From positions 62,001 to 126,000 of the forward strand of contig JACTAT010000267.1 of NCBI GenBank assembly GCA_014526335.1: a stretch of 64,000 nt of DNA, in the 5' to 3' direction. A model generated the notes under the pieces. That model was not told where the DNA came from. It was given only the letters and a program-made list of their open reading frames with translations, and searched no databases. Below are positions 25,570 through 38,305 of the stretch, in pieces (positions within the stretch are counted from its first letter, which is position 1; every line of letters starts with the position of its first letter). The DNA comes from Chrysaora quinquecirrha. Its lineage: Eukaryota; Cnidaria; Scyphozoa; Semaeostomeae; Pelagiidae. A program made the translations under genes and the position numbers.

Positions 25570-25858
25570 ACACTTACTGAAACCGTGGAGGACCAGGGAA
25601 AAACTCTGAGATTGGTGCGGGAAAGTGCGGCAAAAACACGCATAAATTTTTCCCGATAAGATACCTACTGAACCCTTTGAAACTGTGGTAAAAACACACT
25701 GGGGTTTGCGCAGGAAGGCGCGACAAGAGAAAACAGAAATATTTCCCCAAGACAAGAAAATATACTGAACCTGTGAAGAACCGTAGCGAAAAAACCCTGG
25801 AATTTGCGCGGGAGACGCGACAAGTGCAAGCAGGAATATTTCCCAAGGCAAGGCTTAA
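25570..25858. repeat. Minisatellite, three ~96 bp units
   Basis: Three diverged tandem units, each starting TACTGAAC/ACTGAAAC and containing AAAAAC(A/C)C, TTTGCGC(G/A)GGA and GCGACAAG, then ATATTTCCC. Two overlapping minus-strand open frames here are by-products. Confidence 0.6.
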
Positions 25859-27034
25859 CTGTAATAACTAGCTATATTAGTCCTGCTAAAATTAATGTTT
25901 AGCAAATATTTATCTTATTTAAATTACTTGCTTTCGCAGAAATCGCAAATCAAAACTGATCTTGCCATGTTTGCACAAACAAGGACCTGCAAAGCAGTAA
26001 ACAAAATTAACAAACAATACATCAAAACAACACTTACCATTTATCAATATGCCTGCTAATAGAAATAGTCTGCAGGTAAAACTAGCTGCAACAAATAAAG
26101 GAATCTTGATTAAAAAATATAAGGAAAAATTATCTGTTTTTTTATGAAACAAAATGATATCTCCAAAACCTCCCGAGGTCTCGGTGAGCTTGTTACCTAA
26201 TCAAAATCAATGACCCGTAATGTTAGCCAGTGGTTGTGCGTTTGTGTGAATGGCTCGTGTGATTTTGCTTGTACTTCTATCATTGATATGCCAATACTTC
26301 ATAAACACTTTGTATCTTATCAAAAGTCTGAATAGGTTCAGAATTTGTGTAGTGGTTCGCTTGCAGATAGCAATGAAACTATGAAGAACCATGTTCAGCG
26401 AATGTCTTTGTGCTTATTCCAATGCTTAAAGCTTATTGGTTCGAGTGGCTTCGATTGAGCAAAGATAACGAGATGATAAAACATAAATAAACGGAGGAAC
26501 ACGTCGTCTATTTTAGCGTTTTTGGCGTTTTCTTGAACGTTTTTACTACACTCCTGATATTTTGTCAGAAAATTTCATGTCAATATTCCTAATTTAGATA
26601 GGTAAAACAGCATATCTGAAAAAAGGCCTGTTTCGAACTTCGTCCCACGCTGACCCGCTTCTTAGCGAGTAATTGTTGACTGATCTTAGCTGATTCGTAT
26701 GAAACCATTTCACATAGGCTTTGACTGAGTCGTGCCATATTGTAAAGGTGGACCCAGACTGATGTATGAATACAAAAATCAGACGCGCCGCGTCGTACTG
26801 TTCTGTCGAATGCGTAGGAAAGTACAGTGAAATTCAGCGGTTTGTCATTGCAACCTCGTCAGCCGCGGACGAGTGAAAAGGTGTCTTTTGCTGAAAATGT
26901 GCGCAATTGCTATCATTTTTTTTCTATAGCTAGAACAAGTGATATCCAAAAAGGGAGCATTTCGCTTAAATTACTGAAATATAGACATTACTGATATTGA
27001 TATTCATATTAATGATATTCATATTGCATATACA

Positions 27035-27304
27035 TACCGTAAATGCTTCATTTAATTTTCGAGATATTAAGGGGGTTTATTGAAGACGGGCGTCTAATAC
27101 TGGCTGGGCGTTTATCAAAAAGTCAAAGAAATTCGAATAATTATTTTTTTGACAAATCGTTATTTTTGTGATAAATTCACCACTAATAAACTTTCAAAAA
27201 TTGTGTACAGTACGTCAAAAAAGTCGTCTCTAACTGAAGAAGGGGGTGTTTATAAGGGACGGGCGTTTAATAGAGACTGGGCATTTAATAGAGCATTTAC
27301 GATA
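27035..27304. mobile_element. MITE-like element, family B
   Basis: Ends TACCGTAAATGCT and AGCATTTACGATA are inverted repeats of each other. The inside repeats GGGCGTTTAATAGAG-like words (GGGCGTCTAATAC, GGGCGTTTATCAA, GGGCGTTTAATAG, GGGCATTTAATAG). Related elements lie at 42,348 and 48,497. Confidence 0.6.
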
Positions 27305-28179
27305 TTTATATTACTAAAATATTCATTGCTGCCCTAGACATAACTCATCTCCCTTGCCTCAGTCAATCATGATTCGGGTGAGTTCGCCGTGGAACAGCGA
27401 GGTAGGCCGCCAGCTCTCTGTAATTCCTGTCTGAAGGTAATAAAAGCCACAAGCTACGGTTACATATTGAGAAAGGACCGGAGCTGTGCTGCATTTACAA
27501 GCTTTGTGCTAAGCAGTGGCTTATGCAAAGATAGAAAACCTACATGCTTACCCATCCAGCTATATTTATTGTTTTGGTTGATTGTCAGTATTCATTTTGC
27601 CTTATCAAATTCTAGCGACAAATCCGGCTTATTTGGGGAGAAAGCCAACAGACAAACTGACAATTTTAACTCTTAGAGCTATTTTGCCAAAAGACAACAG
27701 TATTTGAAGAGACGAACGAGTCTCAGTATTTTGAAACAAATGACAAGCGCACATAGCTAGACTTTTCAAAATTTTTCCCACCACACCTCATAATGATAAG
27801 GGTCATTCGCTTTCTCGTGTAAGATCTCAGCCTCACCAACCAATCGATAAATAATGATAACTTTGAAATTTTGAAAGACAAAGTTTCCTTCAGTGATTGT
27901 CCTGCACTAAAAGGCTTCAATCAGCTTTCATCCATGACCGACTTGCCCTAAATTTATTGAATGAGCTCGTGGCATCTGTGAAGTGCAATACGTATTTGCA
28001 TAATCAATCATACATATCACTAGAGATAAGTACTCTTACGTGCTATCACTACGGTGCTATGGAGACAAGTTCCAGAGTTGCTCATATCCTTTTTGAATGA
28101 AAATCCCGAGATCACCGTGCAGATCAAAATGCTACTGCAAAGGTCGTCCATATTGGCCCTTAGTTCCGCGCTTAGTTCT

Positions 28180-28560
28180 ACTCCGATTTAAATGTGTCTC
28201 TACCTGTCTATTGATAATTAATGCGACGAATTCAAAGCATGAGAAAAACTCATTCTCTCCAAATTGGCCAATAGTTGTATACCCAATTAATGTCTTTAGC
28301 TGTATAACCCAACAAAACGATGATTTTCCATTTAAAGCAGGAGAAACATAGTATTCTCTCTATACTGGTCCGTAGTTTTATACCCAATTACTTGTCTCTA
28401 CCTGTCTATAGCTCAAAAAACGATATTTCATATTTAAAGCAGGAAAAGACGTATTCTCTCTATACTGGTCCTTAGTTGTACACCAAATTACTTGTCTCTA
28501 CCTGTCTTTAACTCAAAAAACGACGATTCCCTATTAAAAGCAGTAAACTCTCCACATTCT
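28180..28560. repeat. ~105 bp tandem repeat downstream of the acidic-protein gene
   Basis: Three to four units with TGTCTCTACCTGTCTAT, then AAAGCAGGA, TATTCTCTC, ACTGGTCC and TAGTTGTATACC. It begins right after the minus-strand stop at 28,577 and may lie in or just past its 3' UTR. No clear poly(A) signal seen. Confidence 0.65.
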
Positions 28561-28576
28561 CTCAATATTGTTTAGC

Positions 28577-30625
28577 CTACATGTCTTTTTGTTCCTGATC
28601 ATGTGGCAGATATTTCTGGACATCACTAGCAATGTCATCGCTTTGAACACCTTTTGTCAGACTATGAAGCTTCCCAGAGAGGTCTTGCATCATTTCAATC
28701 GGTTTCTGTTCTGAATCAGCTGGAGCACTGTCTTTCGATCTATCGGGCTCTCGGTCGTCTTCGTGCTTCTCGAAATGTTCTTTGTCGTTATCGTCTTTCG
28801 GTGGACCATCGTAATCGTTTGACGAATATTTATCGTCTTCGTATCTTTGTCGATCTTCATTGGACGAGAATTTATCACCTTGTTCGTGATAATCGGAAGA
28901 TCGAGTCTGGCCTAACTCGTCATCATTTGACCGGTCATACCTCGAATAATCATCATCAGCCTCTTCTTTATTATTATCGTAACTCTCAAAGTCTTTAGAC
29001 TCTTGGGGCGGATGCTTTCTATAGTCATCATCATGCGAAAAGGAGTCTCTATCTTCGTTTGAATTTTCGTTGTCTCTGTCATCATCTCTGTTCGAGGAAT
29101 GTGATGTTTCGTGTCGGTCGGAATATCTAGAGTCACGCTCGTCAGATTCAGAGTCTGGATTGTGCTTCGAGGCGTCTCTATGACTATCCCAACTATTATC
29201 ATCGCTATCCATATGTTTACTCTGCACATTGTAGTTACCGTGGTACTCAACATCGCTTTTAAAATCATCAATCTCAGAATAGCTTGGCGAGCGAAGAGAC
29301 TTTTTCTGACTGTCTGATAAAGAAAGGGGAGATAGCAACGAGCTTAGACTGTTCATGAATGACTTTGTATTCGCATTCTCAGCTTCTGAATTTCCAAACA
29401 GCATCTTTTCATCCTGCGATGGGTGCGTCTTATGCCGGTTTTGATTGTTTTCATAAACAGGAGGAGCAATATAATGTGACAACGTGTTTTCATCATCAAT
29501 CATTTCGCCCACATATGAATCTACCCTGCGGTTTGTTCCGTGCCGTTTCGAGGAAACATCGTTGTCATAGGTATAATCATACCGGAGATGCGGTTCGCGG
29601 ATTTGCGTCGCGTGGTCATGGTAAACAGGATGGGTATGCATATGGTCCAGACCAGTGTTCGGTTGATAATAATTGACGAACTGATTTCTTGAAGGTTCTC
29701 TTCCATCTGGATCTGACATCGGATGATCAGACAGTATATGATCCAGCTCGTAATCCAAAAAGTCTTTTGCTTTTCCACGTGCGTTTTTTATACGTTCCTT
29801 TCTTGGTTTATAAGAATTACTTTTGATTTCATTCTCGTGTGTCTGTTCTGTTTCTGTACTTTCATGTTTTCTGAAAGAATTTTTACGGGGATAACCTAAG
29901 ACACGAAAAAAAGAACACAAAACATAAAAATTCACAGAAATAAATAATTTACCAAATTTACCGGTTTCGTTGACTAGAAATCATAAAATCTCAGAGGCGT
30001 ACGCAGCGTCCAAAGAGTAGGAGGTCCGAAGGCTGAGTCCAAGAAAATTGACAGGGAAGAAGATAAAGAAGAAGAAGCACACTAGATTCATGGAGAGGGT
30101 GTCAATATCTGTTTGTTGCAGATATACCTTGTATAATTTAAGCACTAATTTTACAACCCTTACCAAAAGAATTGAGACGGTTGTCATGCAGACATATCAG
30201 CCGAAAGGCGTCGCCTCCCCAATGCAATGATATTGGGAGGGGCGCTACCAACCCAGGGGAGGTAGACGAGTTACCCTTTTCAGAATTTCGATGAACAGCA
30301 AAAAAAGAGGAAATCAGCCTCATTATTACCAAAATATGTTGCCCCTAAAATTATCTGAAGATGTTTAAACCGGAAACGAGCTTTTTAGCAAGCAAAACTC
30401 AAATGTTTGACCAACAATTTTGATCGTTTGGTCAGCGCCTCAGGTTTAGAATCCCAAATCAAATAGGCCTAAAAATGGTTACGAATCATCGCTAAGGAGA
30501 TATTTTCCATGAATGCATTTCTTCAGGTTTTTCTTTTACTACTTGAAAACGTTTATATTACCTTGTGTGAAAAACTGGGCAGTGCAGAGCAACAGAGCGG
30601 CCTCGAGAATCAGCAGCTTCTTCAT
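28577..30625 (-). CDS. Secreted Asp/His/Ser-rich acidic protein, 460 residues, two exons
   Basis: Exon 1 is 30,625-30,562 (MKKLLILEAALLLCTAQFFTQ, a clear signal peptide; GTAATA donor). Exon 2 is 29,895-28,577 (acceptor TTCGTGTCTTAG), opening GYPRKNSFRKHEST. Phases match. After a basic start come a His/Tyr/Pro-rich part and, from about residue 220, a long Asp/Ser/Arg/His/Glu block (for example DSDERDSRYSDRHE and NRDDDRDNENSNEDRDSF) with no cysteine. It should be disordered and highly charged, able to bind cations or a basic partner. A TATATA at 30,670-30,675 lies ~30 bp before a likely start site. Composition recalls acidic skeletal or shell matrix proteins, but no orthology is claimed. The in-frame ATG at 29,935 is intronic. 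Confidence 0.85.
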
Positions 30626-30669
30626 CTTCCTGGAAACCTAAGGAAAAGAGAAAACCAGAGAATAAGAGG

Positions 30670-30675
30670 TATATA
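30670..30675 (-). promoter_or_regulatory. TATA box of the acidic-protein gene
   Basis: TATATA on the minus strand about 45 bases before the ATG at 30,625, giving a 5' UTR of about 20 bases if transcription starts 25-30 bases downstream. An unspliced leader is assumed; a TCCTTAG acceptor-like site lies just before the ATG. Confidence 0.4.
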
Positions 30676-30699
30676 GCAGTGAAAGGCGATAGGCATACT

Positions 30700-33000
30700 A
30701 TAATTAGTTGCTGGCAACGGAAAGCAATAATGATGCACAGACATAGGGACCCGGGGGCTTGTTTTCACAGTCCTGTTTTAAAATGAAAGCTATTAATTTT
30801 CAACTTGCAGCTACTACTAATCAAAGCCTTATATACCATTCCTATCGAATCGGTTTGGCACTTATTGCCTGGTTGCAGTTTGCATCGAAAATTTTTGTGT
30901 CATTGCAGGGATGCAAAAACCCTACACACCTACAAACCTGGTTTGGAGGAAGGTTTTGGCCAGAAATAAGGAAGGTTTCGTTAACAAAATAAATTGAATA
31001 AATTTTTGCTATAGTTCATTCAAGTGTGGAAAATAAATCACCCAAAAATACCATGTAAAATTAGAATCATTAGAATTAAAAACCATGTCAAAAATCATGT
31101 CAGATTCTCTCATCTTCAACCCTTCGCCGGTCCCTACAGTGCTCTGATATTTTTTATCTGGGAAAAGTGGGAATCAGTTCATGAATCACTCCCTTATGTA
31201 GCTCTAGCTTCCCTTATACTAAAGCCCATGTTGCAGCCCTAATACTTGCGCTAAAAAAGACAAGTGATAATGGTAAGATCTCTATAACATGTTATTTTTT
31301 CGTGTAGAACACTGTCTAGCTGGTTTTTAGTCATTCATACTGTGTTGAAATGAGGAAGGTTGATAACATAAATTTCAGGTTTGAAGGTGAATAACTTTTT
31401 GCAATACTTGGTCATTGGGGGCATCGATATCTCTGGCGCACATCGAAGACGATTTCAGATAAAAGTTAGTGGGTTAGTGCGGTTATAGGGGTAAGGGTTA
31501 ACCCAGTTGAGTTTGTCAAGATATAGCAGCTATATTGCAATAGAATTCAGCGTTTTGTCATCGGATGTTTAAAAATTTCATATTGCAAAACCATATGGCA
31601 TCATATAGTGTCGTTTTATTTCAACATCTCTTAAGAGAGTAAGACTGTATGCAGTGCGACACTTAAATAAGCCACTAGACTTTGTACAGTCCTAAAAGTT
31701 GCTTAACATTTTTCAACTTTCAGCCCTGAAAGTTGCTTAAAATTTGCTTAACATTTTTGTACATAACAACCACATCTAACTTCGCGGGTCAAATTTATCG
31801 ACTGTTTGGCCTATAACACAAGACTTCTGGAAGACCGTAAGTGGAGACACGTTACTTAAAGGCTTTCACTGTGGATAAAATGTTATATCCCTTAACATTA
31901 AAATCCATACGTCTGCAAAAGGCAATTGCCAGGTCTGTTACTGGTGCAGCAGAGTGTCCAAACAAAATTGCCTTTTCAAGTTATGATAAAGAAGAAAATT
32001 ATCATATTCAATGGGTTAAAAATTTACACTTACAAAGTAATTTTACCAAGGCAACTCAAGCTTGAATGTTTCTTAATTGGCGAAAATCTTTTGCAAGACT
32101 TATGTCAAACTTGCGATAACCATCGGAAACACTTTCGGGCATAAGTATGTATGTATTATTAGTATTCGGGCAAAAATTTGAAATTTTGTACAACTCAAAG
32201 GCTATTCACTTACTTTAAATTGTACACAGTTAGATAGAAGTATAGTTGCCGACTGCTAGTCGGCAATTTTCGCCGCCATAAGCACTCGGGGGCAACTTTT
32301 GACGGGAACTAGTCGGCTCAGAGTTCCAGAAAATGTGGCATTTTTTACTTCCGAGATATGTTCAACCGATTCCCGTCAGTTCGAGCCGACGACACTCTTT
32401 TCTACAGCGATCAACTGTAACAAATAAGTTCTGACTAGTTGTTGACATGTCGACATATGTTAGCAGTTATCTATAGCAAGTTGGCGTTGGTTCTGTCGCA
32501 TCGTAGGCCAACATAAGCCTAGCCTTACAAGCAACTGCGTGTTTTTTAGAAACAATATCGGCCAATTACGCATGTTTGAATTTAGCAGCGAAGTGATAAA
32601 CGCTCCAAAATCCGAAAAGGAAAATAGCTGATGATTACGGAAACTCAAATATCGTACAATGAAAGTATAAAGCAGTAACTCACCCTTATCGAACATATAC
32701 ACGGATATATCTTAATGAAAACTGCTGTTAGCAAATATGAAACACTTTAATATTCCTGAATTATTACATGGTTGGTTTTTGGCTCCTATTCCTGTCTTGA
32801 TAATGCTCCATACACCGTTCACATAAAGCGCACTGATCACCTGTTATCAGGAACAATACAGAGCAACCATATTTGAAAACACCATTTATTGTGCTCACAA
32901 ACACCGACCAATTATGCAACAATTTTCTACGCTGTATCTTTTCACTGCGCAAATTTACAATTTTCAAGAAGGCTTCACCTGTAGGATAACGTTTCTAATT
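30700..33000. other. Intergenic DNA with element fragments
   Basis: No supported gene. Contains the family A fragment at 31,657-31,822, a piece of family C near 32,160-32,210 (TTTTGTACAACTCAAAGGCTATT) and self-complementary words (AGTCGGC, CGACATATG) at 32,240-32,480 like those near 9.2 kb. Confidence 0.4.
31657..31822 (-). mobile_element. Family A fragment (word AAGCAAC)
   Basis: Aligned by eye with the reverse complement of 43,678-43,953: ACACTT, AAATAAGC, CAGCCCT(G/C)AAAGTTGCTTAAAA, GTTGCTTAACATTTTT, CTTCGC(G/A)GGTCAAA. Only one end is present, so it is truncated. Confidence 0.55.
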
Positions 33001-33023
33001 GAACAGAACAAAATTTTATCATA

Positions 33024-33383
33024 CAGACTTTCTTTTTATAAGAACAATTTTATAAGAACACGAGCCTGGAGTTTGCTCAGATTTTAAGAACAAAAAAGAC
33101 CAAGCTGAGGCTGGGCCTTTTCATAAGCCCTACGAATATCAGCTAAATATGAAAGTACGACAGTCAGATAACGCAAAAAGCAAGCAAACAGTGAACTGGA
33201 CAAGCATGCTCCATTTTTTACACAACCCTATTACCACTAAAGATATTCACTGATAAAATCTAGATGTCTCAGTAACCAAAGAATTAAGAACAGATTAAGA
33301 ACATTTCACGCTCAAAAAAGGCAAAAACTTAAGAATAGCCAGCCTCAATTAAAATTTCCTGGTTCTTATAAAAAAAAAGAGTG
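33024..33383. mobile_element. MITE-like element, family A (word AAGAACA)
   Basis: Ends CAGACTTTCTTTTTATAAGAAC and GGTTCTTATAAAAAAAAAGAGTG are inverted and flanked by TA on both sides. The word AAGAACA recurs inside at least six times, in both orientations. No coding capacity. Confidence 0.65.
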
Positions 33384-34271
33384 TAGCTTTCTGTTTTTAA
33401 GGACCACAAAGAACAATTATGAGGCCTCTTCATCCATCCTGATAAATTCGAATCAAGCAGAGGCCATTTTCTGCCAATGCAATAGAAAAGCAATCTGGGT
33501 CATAATGACAACTTTCTGGCAGATGGCAGACATCTTAAATAAGGGAATTTTGGGAATAAGGGAATAATGCAACGGGCCGAGATTGCGGTCGCTTTTGGAA
33601 AGATAGTGCAGTAAATTTTTCTTCAAATTCACAAATAATGTAAGACAAAAGATGAAAAAATCGGCGACAATAAATGTTGTAAACATGTGTTGCATCAGGA
33701 AGAAAGATGCAAGTAACTCACAAAAAGGGAAATACTTGATCAAATATGCTTCCTTGAGCAGATAACCTGGGACCTGAGTCGTTCCTTTCACTTTTACTTC
33801 AATAAAACGTCACTTTGAAGCCAAATTATCAGCATAATAGCCCTCCTGACGCAATATAGGTCGTTGCACGCGTTGCTTTTATCAATAATATACTATACAC
33901 TATAATCCGGCTATAGCGTACTTAAAGGGACCGTAGTATTTGGTACGTTAGAAGCAAAGTTGTAAACAGAGTATTTGCTATTGTTGTTTGATATAATAGT
34001 ATGCTATATCAAAGAGTACATTACAAGCGAGTACGTTATAAGTGGAATATACTTAACAGTGCAAGTTACAAGTGGATTATTTTTTATAGATTATAGTAGT
34101 TAGATGATAGTTAAAAGTGCAACTTTGCAAACATTTTGCTTCTTACAACATAAACTTGTTTGAAAATTGAAGAGAAACATTAGATGTTGTTTAACTTTGG
34201 TGTCATTGCTTTCTTCATAAGCAAGCTTGCATAAAATTAATATTAGATTACTAAGATAAGAAAGGAATTTA

Positions 34272-34363
34272 CCTCTTCGACCATGGCTTGAAGTTGAAAT
34301 AAGACTAGATAGCTGGTAGCTAGGTCCTTCGCAGACATTCTTACATGTTTTCTAGCCACATCT
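34272..34363 (-). pseudogene. Degenerate copy of an unknown exon (unit 1)
   Basis: Similar to the intact-looking exon at 56,088-56,165: both end CAACTTCAAGCCATG ... GAAGAG before a GTAAATTCC donor and start after TTTTAG, and the flanks (GAAAATTGAAGAGAAA, TTTGGTGTCA, CTTGCATAAAAT) also match. Here internal indels put stops in the matching frame. It marks the left part of tandem unit 1. Confidence 0.5.
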
Positions 34364-34769
34364 AAAACTAAAAGGTCATTTTACTCACGCTTCTTGTTGC
34401 ACAGAAAATTGTCACTATGACGAAGCTTTGCTTCTCAAGACAAAACATTAGAATCTTGTACCGAATTCTTACATACTAATTGTCTTGCTTTGCAATCAGA
34501 TGTTTCTTCTTTGAGGAACGGAAACTAGCTACTTAACTATGTAGATATTGAAGGTATTGCACCTTTTGCTCGGATACCGATTTTTCTACAATAAATGCAC
34601 TGCTCTAATTTATTGTGCAGGCAGTAGAAGATGGATTGTTTCTGTTACACTTCTAGTGAAAGGCATTTTTAGGAGACGGTGTTTCTTTAAAAAATAGGTG
34701 ATTAAAAGATAGTTGTTGCGTTTAAAAGAATAATTTGGATATAGAAGTTTGGTTTTATTTGCGAATATC

Positions 34770-35075
34770 ATATGCCTCCCCACACACATCATGATACCCC
34801 CCCCCCAACTGTACTCATGATGCCTCCCTACAGTACTGAACATCCCCCACGGTACTCATGAATGCATCCCCAGAACAATCATGATACCCCACGGTACTGG
34901 ACATACCCCAGGGTATTCAAGGTGCCACCCCACGGTACTCAGCATGCCTCCCCACGATACTGAATATCCTCCACAGAATTTTGCATCCCCCACGGTACTC
35001 AGAATGCCTCCCCACAAAAATCATTATACCCCCAGGGTACTGAACACCCCCCAGAGCACTGCGCATCCCCCACAG
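34770..35075. repeat. Minisatellite with motif CCCCACGGTACT
   Basis: Tandem ~20-28 bp units alternating CATGATACCCC, CCCACGGTACT and ATGCCTCCCC. This is the reverse complement of the array at 38,580-39,015. It lies left of the 38-residue peptide gene of unit 1. Confidence 0.75.
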
Positions 35076-36359
35076 TAATGATTTTGGTAACTTTAGTTGA
35101 AAACCACAAGTTTCATCTCACCCAAATTATTGGGTTTTGGAAAAATTCTCACACCCCGTTTATATGTTACAGGAGAGGAGAGTATAGCTATGGTTTATGC
35201 TTCTAGGTTTTGAGAGGCATCTAACAGTTGGGGAATTCGTTTCAGGGACTCTTTTAACATAGTAACTAGGGGGTAAATGCCCCCTAGTCCCTATCATTGC
35301 CCACCTAGTTTCATAAAGTTGCCCCCCTAGTACAATGTCCTCTCAAAAGAAAACTGCCAAGAAAAGCCAATCTAGGCCAATCTTGAGGTTGTATTTTGTA
35401 GGAACAACTCTGGCGCACTGTACGCCTTTCGAGCATTTACAGTCAATTGTAGCATCAATTTAACTTGTATGGTATAAATTCCCAACTGAAGAAGAGATGC
35501 CCCTTATTATTTCCCCAGATCTGCACGACTGGTTGTGCATGAATTCCTGACAAAATGAATTCCTGACAAAAAGGCTAAAAGAAGAATGAAATTGCCAAGA
35601 CTGGCTGGACTCGCACTACGAAAGAAAGGACGGAAGATAAAAAATAGGACAAAAGAACAATAAGTCCCCTTCGATTTTTTGCCCCCCCTAGTTTTATCCC
35701 CGTTAAAGAGGCCCTGATTCGTTTTGCAAAATATGCTTTAGCAGAACTGAAGACAAAAATGGATGCCTTTAAGCGACATATACACATTTTATTTCAAGTT
35801 GTCTTTATTGAAATACGAAAAATAAAAAACCAATGACAGTGAAACGGCATATAATAATTTATAAAAGAAATTATTTATCTTATAACAATCTCACATAATT
35901 CTAAGACTTAATAGGTAGGCTAGTTTGTTTCCGTGGCAGTCCAGCTCACTACATCGGTTCAGATTCACGCAGTACGCATGTGTTTGGCATATGGAACGAT
36001 GCTTGATTGCTTGCATAGACTAAAAAGTCAGTATCGTATACTTCAAGTTGTTACTCTTTCCCTTGTTTAGCATCCTTGGAACACAATCATGCACGAGAAA
36101 ACTGAATTTTGCAACATTCATTAAACGCCTTTTCAACTTTCAAATTGACAGACATCTTCTGTTAAGCTAATGCTAACGCTTTCAAATTGTCTGTTTTCTA
36201 TTTACAGCAGCTGATCCGACCATCTGCAATCAAGATAAAAAGAAAATTAGCTCATAAACATTTAATTACAAGAAAAATAAAATAGTGTAACAGATTCATT
36301 TTTTTCTCTAACGAAAATCAAATCGTTTCGTTTTTTTTTAACTGATCAGTTTGCTGTAA

Positions 36360-36525
36360 AACGCCAACAATATGTGATTAGTCTGTGATTAATTGATTAT
36401 TCTATGATTTATTAATGAATCCTTGATTAGTTGATCAATCAGTGATTAATTGATTCATCAGTGATTAATTGATTAATCAGGGATTAATTGATTGATCAGT
36501 GATTATTTGATTAATCTGTGATTAA
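36360..36525. repeat. GATTAATTGATTAATC array, copy 1
   Basis: About eight imperfect ~20 bp units of GATTAATTGATTAATCAGTG. It lies in the last intron of the peptide gene and appears at the same place in copies 2 (44,585-44,760) and 3 (58,345-58,515), so it was there before the duplication. Confidence 0.7.
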
Positions 36526-37006
36526 TCCAAAGTGCACATGATTTCTCCTTGGTCCTTTATTTGTCTCTGAAAAGACTACAGTTGGCGCCAATAAAAAGCT
36601 TGGCCTACTAGAAGTCTTCGAGGCGGGCAAGCTATCGTGAATTTTTTCAAAAATTAACCAAAGCTTTTGGTCAGATACTGTGTCCTTCTTTTCACAAACA
36701 CAGCAACCTACAGCTGCAAAAATCTCCTCACAAGAACAGCAACGCTTTTTAACAACCCAACTACTGTTGCTTGTCAAATAAAAACCCTGAAGGCAGTTTC
36801 AAGATACGATAGCCAGAAGCATGCAAATAGGACATCGGAAAATGTGTGGACTAAATGTCTGGTTTGCATAAGGAAGCTAACTTCACGTCTTTGAATTTTT
36901 GTAATGCTATTTCGGTAATGGTAAAGCCTTGATACTGAGAAGTATTCACACTAAAAATCTAATACAATGTAATATGCCTATAATCATAGTTAAACTTGTG
37001 CTTACA

Positions 37007-37123
37007 TTATGAGCTCTCTGGTGGTGGTTCATGTCCACTAGGTCCAGTCAGGGTTGTCCCACCAGCAACAACCTTCACTCCTGCACTGGGCTTTCCGCCG
37101 GATGTTCCCTTTGGCTTGTCCAT
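37007..37123 (-). CDS. 38-residue Gly/Pro/Lys-rich peptide, copy 1
   Basis: ATG at 37,123 after AAGAAGA, stop TAA at 37,007. It codes MDKPKGTSGGKPSAGVKVVA then GGTTLTGPSGHEPPPESS. No signal peptide, cysteine or membrane segment; basic start, acidic Pro-rich end, probably cytosolic or nuclear and disordered. Copy 2 differs at six third-or-other bases but in only one residue (T to N near residue 26), which argues for selection on the protein. A GT donor two bases past the stop is conserved. It is transcribed away from a ubiquitin-like gene off a shared promoter. I recognise no family. Confidence 0.7.
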   Translation of the reverse strand: MDKPKGTSGGKPSAGVKVVAGGTTLTGPSGHEPPPESS

Positions 37124-37358
37124 TCTTCTTCAACAGTAACAAATAAACTGAAAAAGACAATTAACGCCAGAAATTACAAAAAAATATATGGAATGATGCC
37201 GAATGAATTTGCAATGCTTTTCTAATAACTATGCTTACTAAAAAAATATTCGAAACTTGTCCAAATTTATAATACTGTAAAGAAATATGGCGGAGAGAAG
37301 AGGAAAAATTCTAACTATCGTCGAGTTAAATCAAGAAAAAGAATCATATATTCTTACC

Positions 37359-38305
37359 AAAAAAAACAAAGTTGTCTTCTTCTATCCTTTATTGTCGGCG
37401 AAGAAACTCTTCTGAAATCACTGCATCTGATGTGAAGTTTCTCGACAGTAGTTCATCGTATATAAAATGATAAGCGAGCGGGAATTCCCTTTTTCTAAGG
37501 CAGTGCACTGGTTTATTCCCGATTCACAGAGTAAGGCCAGATAATACAGCGGCTAGGCTTATGTTGATAGGCACAGGGGAAAGTTTGAGGCATATGATGG
37601 AAGGCATAAAGCGCGGGTTATTCCCCTACGCTCTGTACGATAAGAATAATAACAATGCAATTCAACCGAAAATCGTTTATGGCTCAAAGAGATCATAGGG
37701 CTATAGGCGAAGGGAATGTCATTAATGCCAGTTCGAACGAACGTTACGGCGAAGGGGTTTTCCAACGGCAGTACACTGTTTGCGATAATAGCCAATAGTC
37801 AGACGACAACGGCAAACGAAGGTTCTAGAAACTTAATCAAATGGAAATTCCCGATACATAAGAAATACGGCCATCTTGATTCCCCTTGTGCTAAGGTTTC
37901 AGGGGAGGGGTTAGGAAAGAACGTTACCTGGGATGTTAGAATACTGAAAAGTATTTGGTGATATTACGAAGTCGAGTTTCGTTGCATCGCTGGCAAGATT
38001 TGAGATGCCCGACCTGAGGAGTCTTGGTAATTGAAAGAGAAGTTCTTTCGAAAGGAAGCAAGTCGTCTTGGAGGCAATGAAGGGTGCTCATTTCGGACTT
38101 TTGCACATTATGAAAGAGGTACCCAGTCATCTAGATATCAAACATACCCCCCTTGGTATATCAGGGGTGTGACAGGGGCCGAAAAAATTCCCCTTCGCGC
38201 GATATAAAATCCTCAGTATCACGGACATCATCGTTATTATCGATGTTTGATGTGAATAAGAACAACGATTGAACGGTGAAAAATATTAACGCTGAAAAAG
38301 TAAAA
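37359..38305. promoter_or_regulatory. Bidirectional promoter, copy 1, with TATA at both ends and kappaB-like sites
   Basis: Between the minus-strand peptide gene and plus-strand ubiquitin-like exon 1. Peptide side: TATATA at 37,459-37,464 with a perfect palindromic kappaB site GGGAATTCCC at 37,480-37,489 just upstream. Ubiquitin-like side: TATAAAAT at 38,203-38,210 with AAAATTCCCC at 38,184-38,193, ten bases upstream. Between them: GGGGTTTTCC (37,754-37,763), GGAAATTCCC (37,843-37,852) and several ATTCCCC half sites. The consensus is that known for Rel/NF-kappaB; actual binding is inferred. Most of these sites are kept in copy 2. Confidence 0.65.

Larger units (their letters stand above)
35780..37435 (-). 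other. Transcription unit of the 38-residue peptide gene, copy 1 (three exons)
   Basis: Inferred from sites conserved with copy 2. Exon 1 (non-coding) runs from about 37,435 to 37,358, GTAAGAA donor. Exon 2 is 37,147-37,006 and holds the coding region. Exon 3 (3' UTR) begins at 36,223 after TTGATTGCAG. AATAAA occurs at 35,804-35,809 and again ~16 bases further, followed by GT-rich sequence. The intron before exon 3 carries a GATTAATT array. Confidence 0.6.

Noticed and set aside
29896..29935. ATG at 29,935 as the start of the acidic protein
   Set aside because: It is in the intron; a matching signal-peptide exon lies at 30,625-30,562 with TATA upstream.
33453..33791. 112-residue minus-strand frame
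   Set aside because: Hydrophobic but without signal, conserved copy or splice context; likely chance.
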